Below are positions 36,755-44,345 of a stretch of 64,000 nt of DNA, in pieces. The DNA lies in NCBI GenBank assembly GCA_963748095.1, contig CAVVIO010000009.1, positions 278,989 through 342,988 of the forward strand, in the 5' to 3' direction. The stretch's first letter is position 1. Every line of letters starts with the position of its first letter. The position numbers and the translations under genes are program-made. This DNA comes from CAVVIO01 sp963748095. GTDB lineage: Bacteria > Bacteroidota > Bacteroidia > Bacteroidales > UBA10428. Under the pieces are notes generated by a model that saw only the letters and a list, made by a program, of their open reading frames with translations, did not search any database and was not told the DNA's origin.

Positions 36755-37054
36755 ATGCCCTATCCTGTAAGGTACTCAACCAGGGCTTATATTGAGTATG
36801 AAGAAATTCTTGAATATGTATCCGGTAAATTTGGCACTTTGGTGGCTGCAAGAGTTGATATGTATTTTGAAGAAATAATTGACCAAATAGCAATAAATCA
36901 ATTATTGTATCCTTAATCAGGCAAAAAGAAAAATCTAAGGCGTTGCGTAATCAGCCCACAAACAACATTGTATTATCGATTTAATGGCGAATATATAGAG
37001 TTGGTAAGTTTTAGAGGAAATAAAATGGATCCAAAAACACTGGATTTTGATTAA
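36755..37054 (+). pseudogene. RelE/ParE-family toxin with nonsense codon
   Basis: ATG 36755 reads MPYPVRYSTRAYIEYEEILE...FEEIIDQIAINQLLYP, then TAA at 36914-36916 (codon 54), then the same frame continues SGKKKNLRRCVISPQTTLYYRFNGEYIELVSFRGNKMDPKTLDF to TAA at 37052. The downstream half holds the conserved toxin core (RRCVISPQTTLYYRF, IELVSFRGN), so the full 99-codon ORF is a ParE/RelE toxin cut by a stop. The codon could come from GAA by one substitution (PESGKK). Truncation would disarm it. Confidence 0.75.
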
Positions 37055-37156
37055 AATGAAATAGTCAGTCACGATTTAATAAAAAACAGGACATTACCCA
37101 TCTGGTCCAAAGTTAAAAATATAAGAAACTGAGCATCCGCTTACGCCATGTAGGAT

Positions 37157-37223
37157 ATGTTATAACAACTTTTTTGAAAACCGGGTTAATGTACTTCTAT
37201 AACGAGCTTAGTATATATTCCTG
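37157..37223 (+). pseudogene. 3' fragment of a second DUF5996-like gene
   Basis: Reads TTFLKTGLMYFYNELSIYS and a stop, matching TTFIKTGLMYFYNELSTYA at the end of the complete gene (34932-35828). Only about 20 codons remain; it lies in front of the second terminator and the complete M3 gene, mirroring the order at 35.8-35.9 kb. Confidence 0.75.
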
Positions 37224-37252
37224 AATCCGATTTTGGAAACAATAATATAAAT

Positions 37253-37284
37253 AAAAAAGCACCATCAGAAATGGTGCTTTTCTT
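37253..37284. terminator. Rho-independent terminator
   Basis: AAAAGCACCAT, loop CAGAA, ATGGTGCTTTT with T-rich 3' end on the plus strand and A-run giving Us for the minus strand. Ends the M3 peptidase transcript; paralogous in position to 35857-35886. Confidence 0.7.
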
Positions 37285-37294
37285 ATTAAATAAT

Positions 37295-39409
37295 TTATTC
37301 TTCCAATCCTTTCCTTCTAAGCAAAGGATCAATAGAAGGTTCTTCTCCCCTGAATGCAACATACAATTTCATAGGATCATCGGTGCCTCCTTTTTCGAGA
37401 ATATTCTTACGGAAAGCAGTAGCCGTAGCAGGATCAAATAAACCATGCTGCCTGAAAGCCTCAAATGCATCGGCATCGAGTACCTGGGCCCAGATATAAC
37501 TGTAGTATCCTGACGAATAACCACCACTGAAAATATGAGAAAAATAAGTGCTTCTGTACCGTACTACTATTTCAGGTATCAGTCCCATTTTATTCATCGC
37601 TTCTTTTTCAAATTTATTCACATTTTCCGTAAGCGGTTCGGTAAGCACATGATAATCCATATCCAGTAGGGCAGCAGATAAATATTCCACCGTTTCGAAT
37701 CCCTGATTGAAAAATTTACTTTTATTGAACTTATCGATCATTTCCTGGGGAATAGGTTCACCGGTTTTATAATGCGTGGCAAAAGTTTTTAAAACCTCTG
37801 GTTCACGGACCCAGTTTTCCATAATCTGGGACGGCAGTTCAACAAAATCCCTGTCGACAGAAGTTCCTGAAAGGCTCCTGTATGTGCATTTTGATAACAA
37901 ACCATGCAGTGCATGCCCGAATTCGTGGAACATGGTTTGTACTTCATCATAGCTCAATAGTGCCGGCTGATCCCCCACGGGCTTTGTGAAATTAAAATTA
38001 GTGGTTACGATAGGGGTAATCATGTTGCCGTCAAGATTGCTTTGTTTTCGGAAACTGCTCATCCATGCACCGGGACGCTTGCTTGCTCTTGGATAAAAAT
38101 CCATATATAATATTCCCACATGCGTGCCATCCGCTTCTTTCACTTCATAAGTCTGCACATCTTTCTGGTATTTGGGAATATCGTTCCGTGGTACAAACTG
38201 AAGTCCATAAAGCTTGTTGGTAACATCAAACAAACCTTTTTGTATATTCTCCAGCTTGAAATACGGACGTGTAGCTTCTTCATCCAGATCGTATTTTTCC
38301 TTTTTAAGTTTTTCGGCATAATACCACCAATCCCAGGCAGCAAGTTTAAAGTTGCCGCCTTCACTGTCGATTATCGATTGCATTTCCGAAACCTCTCTTT
38401 TTGCCACAGGTAACGATGCGTTCCATATTTTATTCAACAAGGCAAATACATTTTCAGGATTTTTTGCCATACGGTTCTCAAGCACATAATCAGCATGGCT
38501 CTTGTAACCCAGCAAGTGGGCCCTTTTAATTCTAAGGTTCAGTATTTTTGTGACTACCGCTTTATTATCGTGTTCATTATTGTTATCTCCCCGTTTTATA
38601 TATGCCGTAAGAATTTTCTCACGAAGCTCTCTGTTTTTGGCATACTGAAGAAAAGGGATCATGCTCGGTTTCTGCGTTGTAAATACCCATTTGCCGTCCA
38701 GACTGTCTTCCTTTGCTTTTTCGGCAGCACCGGCAATAACAGATTCGGGTAATCCTTCAAGATCCTTTTTATCATCAATTATCAGTTTAAAATCATTTGT
38801 TTCGGCAAGTACATTCTCGCCAAACTTAAGCTGAAGCAGTGACAATTCTTTATTTATAGTACGCAATGTATCTTTTTGTTCGGGGGAAAGATTTGCCCCG
38901 CCCCTTACAAACATTTTATATGTTTCTTCAAGCAGTCGGCCCTGTTCGGCAGTAAGATTTAAAGTATCACGCCCATTATAAACTTCTTTTACCTTTTCAA
39001 ATAACTTTTCATTCAGCAAAATATCATCTTCATGCTTTGATAATAGTGGCGAAACCTCTTTAGCAATTTTCTGAATTTCATCACTTGTATTTGAAGAATT
39101 CATATTGTAAAATACTGAGCCGACCCTGGTCAGAATTTCGCCACTCTTTTCAAGATCAACAACAGTATTTTCGAAAGTTGGTGCTTCCTGATTATTTACA
39201 ATGGCATCGACTTCATTTTTTTGTTGCGAAATTCCTTCATTAAAAGCCGGCAGATAATCTTCCAGAGTTATCTGATCAAAAGGCGGTACTCCGAATGGAG
39301 TATTAAATTCCGTAAGAAACGGATTATCTGCAACCTTTTTTGAATGATTGCATCCATTAAAAATAAACATAGACAATACTACTAAAGGGATTATTTTTTT
39401 CACGGTCAT
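37295..39409 (-). CDS. M3-family metallopeptidase lipoprotein (Dcp/oligopeptidase F type)
   Basis: 704 residues, full length. Lipobox MFIFNGC at 15-21 suggests an outer-membrane or periplasmic lipoprotein. Zinc site MFHEFGHALHGLLS (HEFGH) with the third-ligand region and the YFSHIFSGGYSSGYYSYIWAQVLDADAF substrate segment all present; N-terminal helical half starts EFNTPFGVPPFDQITLEDYLPAFNEGI, typical of Bacteroidota peptidyl-dipeptidase Dcp. It removes dipeptides from peptide C-termini or cuts oligopeptides. Its C-terminal part is duplicated at 35.9 kb. Confidence 0.94.
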   Translation of the reverse strand: MTVKKIIPLVVLSMFIFNGCNHSKKVADNPFLTEFNTPFGVPPFDQITLEDYLPAFNEGISQQKNEVDAIVNNQEAPTFENTVVDLEKSGEILTRVGSVFYNMNSSNTSDEIQKIAKEVSPLLSKHEDDILLNEKLFEKVKEVYNGRDTLNLTAEQGRLLEETYKMFVRGGANLSPEQKDTLRTINKELSLLQLKFGENVLAETNDFKLIIDDKKDLEGLPESVIAGAAEKAKEDSLDGKWVFTTQKPSMIPFLQYAKNRELREKILTAYIKRGDNNNEHDNKAVVTKILNLRIKRAHLLGYKSHADYVLENRMAKNPENVFALLNKIWNASLPVAKREVSEMQSIIDSEGGNFKLAAWDWWYYAEKLKKEKYDLDEEATRPYFKLENIQKGLFDVTNKLYGLQFVPRNDIPKYQKDVQTYEVKEADGTHVGILYMDFYPRASKRPGAWMSSFRKQSNLDGNMITPIVTTNFNFTKPVGDQPALLSYDEVQTMFHEFGHALHGLLSKCTYRSLSGTSVDRDFVELPSQIMENWVREPEVLKTFATHYKTGEPIPQEMIDKFNKSKFFNQGFETVEYLSAALLDMDYHVLTEPLTENVNKFEKEAMNKMGLIPEIVVRYRSTYFSHIFSGGYSSGYYSYIWAQVLDADAFEAFRQHGLFDPATATAFRKNILEKGGTDDPMKLYVAFRGEEPSIDPLLRRKGLEE

Positions 39410-39584
39410 AAGATTTTAGTTAGATTATTATGAATTATCCGAAAATTAAAAAATTCTACTAAAGATATTACTCAATTATTCGATTATTCCTGAAAAACTG
39501 ATAAAAATCACTTATTACTTCCTCTTTGGGCAACTTAACTCAGCAACTGGTAAGGCGTTTATTTTCAATGACAAAATCGTTTTC

Positions 39585-39620
39585 AAACGACTACAAACGG
39601 ATAATAAACGACTACAAACG
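39585..39620 (+). promoter_or_regulatory. Direct repeat upstream of ssb (candidate operator)
   Basis: AAACGACTACAAACG occurs twice, at 39585-39599 and 39606-39620, starts 21 bp apart (two helix turns), placed around the expected -33 region relative to the -7-like element at 39653-39660. Confidence 0.35.
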
Positions 39621-39652
39621 CTTAACAACCGGCTTTATCAATCAGGGTCCTG

Positions 39653-39660
39653 TTACTTTG
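39653..39660 (+). promoter_or_regulatory. Possible promoter -7 element of ssb
   Basis: TTACTTTG, one mismatch from TAnnTTTG, 60 bp before the ssb start codon. Confidence 0.35.
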
Positions 39661-39720
39661 TATCATCATATTTCATTTGAAAATATTCAATATTATTTAG
39701 TAACATTTAAAATTAAAATC

Positions 39721-40068
39721 ATGAAAAATTTAAGAAATTCAGTTCAGTTAATCGGACACCTTGGTATGGACCCGGAAGTAAAAGAAGTAGCAAATGGAAA
39801 AAAAATTGCCAAATTTTCACTGGCAACTACTGATTATTACAGAAATCCGGAAGGGGAAAAGATATCTTCAACTCAATGGCATCAGTTAGTTGCCTGGGGA
39901 AAAAATGCGGAACTGGCAGCTCAATACCTGATTAAAGGAAAAGAAGTGGCTGTGGAAGGTAAGCTTAACCACAGGAGTTACGAGGATAAACAGGGAATAA
40001 CCCACTATTTTACGGAAATAGTTGTGAATGAAATCCTGTTGTTAGGCGGATCGAAAAAGAGTGCCTGA
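39721..40068 (+). CDS. ssb: Single-stranded DNA-binding protein (short form)
   Basis: 115 residues from ATG 39721. The frame is open 65 codons further upstream, but those residues are not family-like and the promoter and repeats lie inside that stretch. OB-fold motif: LRNSVQLIGHLGMDPEVKEVANGKKIAKFSLATTDYY, STQWHQLVAWGKNAELAAQYLIKGKEVAVEGKLNHRSYEDKQG. It lacks the acidic DDDIPF-like tail of the replication SSB, so it is probably an accessory paralog for repair or competence, as seen in other Bacteroidota. Confidence 0.92.
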   Translation: MKNLRNSVQLIGHLGMDPEVKEVANGKKIAKFSLATTDYYRNPEGEKISSTQWHQLVAWGKNAELAAQYLIKGKEVAVEGKLNHRSYEDKQGITHYFTEIVVNEILLLGGSKKSA

Positions 40069-40080
40069 TAAATAGTATAT

Positions 40081-40150
40081 AGAATTTAGAAGACAGAATT
40101 TAGAATCCTGAAATCAGCAGGAATTCACTAAATTCTGTCTTCTGAATTCT
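40081..40150. repeat. 23-bp inverted repeat pair (hairpin) between ssb and four-helix-bundle gene
   Basis: The segment 40081-40103 is the reverse complement of 40128-40150 with one mismatch. ATCCTG and CAGGA extend the stem inwards. It can act as a terminator for ssb; the right arm recurs exactly at 40565-40587. Confidence 0.7.
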
Positions 40151-40174
40151 AACTCCCATTTTAAGAATATTAGT

Positions 40175-40529
40175 ATGAAAAAATCAAAAAGTTATAGCGA
40201 CTTGATAATTTGGCAAAAATCCCATTATCTGGTATTAGAAGTTTATAAAATAACTAAACTATTCGCCAAAGGATGAATTATTCGGTTTAACATCACAGTT
40301 AAGAAGAGCAGTAATCTCTGTACCTGCAAATATCGCAGAGGGATTTGCGAGGACAGGAGTTAAAGATAAACTTAGATTCTATAATATCGCAAAAGGTTCC
40401 CTGAATGAAGTCAATTATTATTTATTATTATCGAAAGATTTAAATTATGTCTCAACAATATATCTGATTGAGAAAGCTGAAGAGATAGGCAAAATGTTGA
40501 ATAGTTATACTAATTCTATGATAATATAA
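40175..40529 (+). CDS. Four-helix-bundle protein (23S rRNA IVP family), one frameshift
   Basis: ATG 40175 reads KSKSYSDLIIWQKSHYLVLEVYKITKLF, then the frame moves near 40270 (TTCGCCAAAGGATG) and continues PKDELFGLTSQLRRAVISVPANIAEGFAR, IAKGSLNEVNYYLLLSKDLNY, EEIGKMLNSYTNSM to TAA 40527-40529. LxxWQK, FPxxExxGLxxQLRRAxxSIPxNIAEG and ARGSLxE are the IVP/S23 signature. The joined product is about 117 residues, usual. The function of stand-alone copies is unknown. The gene is framed by 23-bp repeats (40128-40150 and 40565-40587). Confidence 0.85.
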
Positions 40530-40564
40530 AATCCAATCATTTTAAAAGACTTAAATTCCTATTA

Positions 40565-40587
40565 CTAAATTCTGTCTTCTGAATTCT
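40565..40587 (+). repeat. Third copy of the 23-bp repeat
   Basis: Identical to 40128-40150, in direct orientation, so the four-helix-bundle gene sits between direct copies with an inverted copy further left (40081-40103). The lactonase gene ends 7 bp downstream on the other strand. Confidence 0.75.
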
Positions 40588-40593
40588 CACTTC

Positions 40594-41746
40594 TTAGCGC
40601 ATCTCAATCATCTTCAAACAAACCGGGGCCGGTACTTTAATTTCTGTACCCGTATCAGTCAGCTTTCCTGTTTTCCTGTCAATTTCGAATAGAACGACAT
40701 TATCCGATTCCCTGTTTGCAACCAGGAGGAAATCACCAGAATGATCAATCATAAAATTTCGGGGTTTTTCTCCTTTTGTGGATTGATGTCCAACATACTG
40801 CAACATTCCTTTTTTGTCAACAGCAAATATAACAATGCTGTTATGTCCCCTGTTCGAAGCATAAAGAAACTTACCGGAAGGATGCACATGTATATCTGCC
40901 AGGGCATTAATACCATTAAAATCTCCAGGCAACGAACTTACATGTTGAATTGATTCCAGCGCTCCGGTTTTTTTATTCCGTTTGAATACGCTGATCTTAG
41001 AGGATAACTCCTCTGTCAGATAAACAAACTTCCCGGAAGGAGAAAAAGCCAGATGGCGTGGACCGGCACCCGGAGTAACCTTTACCCATGGCATTTCAGC
41101 CGGTTCAGGCAAACCATTTTTCTTTATCCTGTAAATCATAATTTTATCCGTACCCAAATCTGTCACATAAAGAAATTTGTTATCAGCATGAAAGAACAGC
41201 AGAATGAATGTGTGGTTGGGTTTGTCTGTTCCCATTAATACTGTTGCCGGTATATTGAATAGTATCAACAGCTGGTTCCAGCCCTCCATCCCTGTTAACG
41301 GGTAAAATAGCCAGATTTCCTCCATCATAATTAGAAACAAATGCATAATGGCTTTTTTTATCCAGACTGATATAGCATGGTCCGGCTCCATAGGAAGGTT
41401 GCCGGTTAATCAGCTTCAAATCACCGGTTTTTGAATCGATAGTGTAAGCGCTGACTGAACCCCAATCCTTATTTTGATTAACCGATCCACGATCAACCGA
41501 ATATAAATAGTTATCATCAGAACTGATTGTCAGAAATGACGGGCTGATCATTCCCGAAACTGTTTGCTGTAGTTGAAACTGTTTCGTACTTCTGTCGAAC
41601 TGATAAACATAAATTCCTTTGCTTCCTCTTTCAGAAAAAGTACCAATATAAAGTATTTCTTTCCCGGGCTTATTTTTGGAATAAAGGTTCAGCCCGTTCA
41701 TTACAAGGGCTAAAATCAATGTGATCCTTAAAACTCTTTTCATCAT
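40594..41746 (-). CDS. Lactonase-family beta-propeller protein (Pgl-like), one frameshift
   Basis: N-terminal part (41746-41190): signal peptide, then ILYIGTFSERGSKGIYVYQFDRSTKQFQLQQTVSGMISPSFLTISSDDNYLYSV...GPCYISLDKKSHYAFVSNYDGGNLAILPVNRDG and RQTQPHIHSAVLS. The second frame continues ADNKFLYVTDLGTDKIMIYRI...GPRHLAFSPSGKFVYLTEELSSKISVF...ADIHVHPSGKFLYASNRGHNSIVIF and PRNFMIDHSGDFLLVANRESDNVVLF. Motif order is that of 6-phosphogluconolactonase YbhE-type 7-bladed propellers; one extra base near 41188 breaks it. Joined length about 380, with a signal peptide, so a periplasmic sugar lactonase. It lies downstream of susCD on the same strand. Confidence 0.9.
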
Positions 41747-41892
41747 GCGTTTAAATCAAGAATAATCCAGGTATATTACCTGGCATAAAACGTGTAAAAA
41801 TAGTTTTTTTATACAAAAGAAACAGGAATGATCGATCCAATTGAATTTAAAATCTCTCCTGCTTTGTGTTAAAAAAATAATCTTTTTCTGCC

Positions 41893-41944
41893 AAAAAGAA
41901 GCCCCCTGCCACCGGATCATCAATCTGGTAATGCAGAGGGCTTC
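41893..41944 (-). terminator. Rho-independent terminator (minus strand)
   Basis: GAAGCCCCCTGC (41898-41909) pairs with GCAGAGGGCTTC (41933-41944) with one mismatch; five As at 41893-41897 give the U-tract for minus-strand transcription. It would stop transcripts coming from the susD direction before the lactonase. Confidence 0.6.
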
Positions 41945-42239
41945 AATAACAACTAACTACTACTCCTTACTTCATCCTAATCCACTCTAACGCTCCAGCA
42001 ATTAAGCAGATGCTGGTTTTTCCGAAACAATTACTAATCTATAATAAACCTAAATCTTTTCCTCGTACTACCTTACAAGCAGGTGATAGAGTATTATAAT
42101 TCTGAACAATACAGTATTTAACGGAATATCTTTCTTGAAGCAGAGATAACACTACCCTAACAGGTATAATTATCCCCTTCATCTCATGTATATGCAAAAG
42201 AATTATCAAAAAACAAGAAAAAAGTAAGTGCGATTATTA

Positions 42240-42273
42240 GAGGCTGTCCCAAAATTACTTTTGGGACAGCTTC
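42240..42273. repeat. Inverted-repeat hairpin GAGGCTGTCCC type
   Basis: GAGGCTGTCCCAAAA, 3-8 nt loop, TTTTGGGACAGCTTC, then TTTTTT on the plus strand. The outer GAGGCTGTC is shared with the termini of the 22.4-kb MITE-like element; 29 bp after the susD stop, so it may also end susCD mRNA. Confidence 0.6.
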
Positions 42274-42301
42274 TTTTTTAAAGGATAATGTTTATCTTTT
42301 A

Positions 42302-44333
42302 TTAATTATATCCAGGATTTTGATATGCTGCTTTATCAGCGTCGCTCTCATCCATCCCATCTAGCTGGCCAACCGGAATTGGCCTCAGATAAAGATATGG
42401 TTCAATATTGCGCGTTACTGTTGCCTTTGTATGATCTCCATAGGTGGCTGAGCAAATTTCGTAAGAGGAAGCATATTCTGCCCATTTTTGCGTACGTACC
42501 AGATCGAACCAGCGATAGCCTTCTCCATAATATTCACGTGAACGTTCCGCCAAAATATAGTCAATGGTAATAGTTGCCGGCGTGGCTGCAGTCATAGCAG
42601 CACTATTGTCTGCCACTTTGGGAACGTTTCCGTTGTTGTCAAAGCTCCATTTTCCGGCACGTGCACGAATAATATTAATCAATCCTCTGGCAGTTCCGTC
42701 ATTAGAATATGTTCCGGTCACAGCTTGCGTTGCTGCCCCTTTCACAGCAGCTTCAGCTGCAATAAAAAACAATTCAGAGAATTTGGCAATGTTGAAAGGA
42801 CGGGTACTGGCAGCATTTGGTTGTCCCAATCCATCGCCATTGTCAGTACGATAGGTACCAAGCTTCCAAAGCCCGGGATATACCACCCTGCTTATACCAT
42901 CCGGTGATATCACATAATCGGATCTCCCTGGCAATATACCTGCACCGACATTATTTCTACCTGCGTAAAAACCATTTTTACTTGCATCAGTTGTTACATC
43001 TGTACCTGTTCCAAGTGTATCTGTAATATAATCAATAGACGTTGCTGGGTCCTCATCCAGAAAAGTCAGTATGGCATCCCCAGGGCTAACCGGTAAATTG
43101 TTTGCGTTATACAACACAGGATTCAGTGATGCCACCTTTATTCCAGTTACCCCGGTAAACAGTTGTAAAAGTGCCATCGTACCGGGAATCGTTTGTTTTG
43201 TCGGCAAAAGTGTTTTCAATTGCGCCGATAGTGGGACACATACGTGTCCATGGTCGTCCCAGATGTTGTTCTGCTTCACGTTGAACAGAACTTAACAGGT
43301 ATTCTCATTTCTGTATTAGGATGAACTACTTCTGATGACTGTATAGTTCCATGTTAACATCCAAACGGCAAAATTATCCGCATTACCACCACTACCATAA
43401 GTCAGGCTGGCTCCGTTATAATATTCGTTTGACTGCGTGTGATCAGCGTACAGCAGTATTTCACTGTTGCGATCGTTTGGCGCATAGTTAACATCATAGT
43501 AATGTTTCTTGTAAGCCAAAAGGTCCCGGATTTTCAATGGCTGTTGTTGCCACATCGTATGCGCTCTGAAAATACCACTGGGCATTATGTCCGTCAGGGT
43601 CGGTCCGGTCAGTCACCGGATAAGTAGGAATGTTGTTTGGGTTTTCCAGCCACCATGCGTATGTCAGGTAAGCCTTGGATAAATAAAGGCGTGCAACTGT
43701 TTTTGTTACGCCTCCGGTTACCCGTCCGACATCCGGTAAATCCCTTATCGCTGTCAACAGGTCCGGGAATATAGCTCTGGTGTATACCTCCGGCACGGTG
43801 TTGCGGACAGAGGTTCTTGCAGAAGACGAGTTAAATTTCAGTTCCCCTGCGCCCAAATCCAAAGGCACTCCGCCGAATGTCTGCACCAGCTTAAAGTAGT
43901 CGAATGCGCGGAAAAACCTGGCTTCGGCAACCAGCGACGAGTCAATGCCTACTTCAGCAGCATTCTCAATAATACCGCTGGCGGTGTTAATGTCAGGGAA
44001 TGTATTACTCCACAATATACCGGTATTACTGTTTTGGGAGTTAAGATCCCCCTGACCGGAAAGGTCCATGACCTTAAAGTTCTGGTCTGCACTCTGGGCA
44101 TACGTTACTTCATCTGTACCGGTGAGACAGGAGTTAAAGTAATAAGCATTCCCGAAAATATAGCGAAGATGGGCATATAAAGACGTTATTCCACCTTTAA
44201 CGCCTGCTTCGGTTTTAAAAAAATCGGGGGTATAAATACTGCGTGGTTGTTCATCTAAAATTTTAGAGCACGCCATTAGGAACAATGTCAATAATGATAT
44301 TCCTATAATAGTTTTTATTTTTATACGTTTCAT
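42302..44333 (-). CDS. SusD/RagB-family lipoprotein, four frameshifts
   Basis: N-terminal part: lipobox FLMAC at 18-22, then SKILDEQPRSIYTPDFFKTEAGVKGGITSLYAHLRYIFG and AEARFFRAFDYFKLVQTFGGVPLDLG, the SusD signature. The reading shifts near 43500 (QETYYDVNYAPND), 43325 (EVVHPNTEMRIPV), 43298 (VQREAEQHLGRPWTRMCPTIG) and 43150 (SLNPVLYNANNLPVSPGDAIL), ending with AERSREYYGEGYRWFDLVRTQKWAEY and YLRPIPVGQLDGM. All four shifts are of the one-base-extra type. SusD proteins sit on the SusC barrel at the cell surface and capture glycans or other large nutrients. Joined length about 676. Confidence 0.9.
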
Positions 44334-44345
44334 TATTATCTCTTT

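Larger units (their letters stand above)
41747..42301. other. 555-bp non-coding region between lactonase and susD
   Basis: No ORF fits. It holds a minus-strand terminator-like hairpin (41893-41944), an inverted-repeat hairpin (42240-42273) and AT-rich sequence between. The stretch left of about 42060 with its strong terminator could give a short minus-strand RNA, but no promoter is clear. Confidence 0.4.

Noticed and set aside
39585..39620. CRISPR-like repeats
   Set aside because: Only two units of 15 bp with 6-bp spacing; no array, no cas genes in the window.
39526..39720. 65-residue N-terminal extension of ssb
   Set aside because: No family similarity, Tyr/Lys-rich repeats come from DNA direct repeats, and the promoter falls within it.
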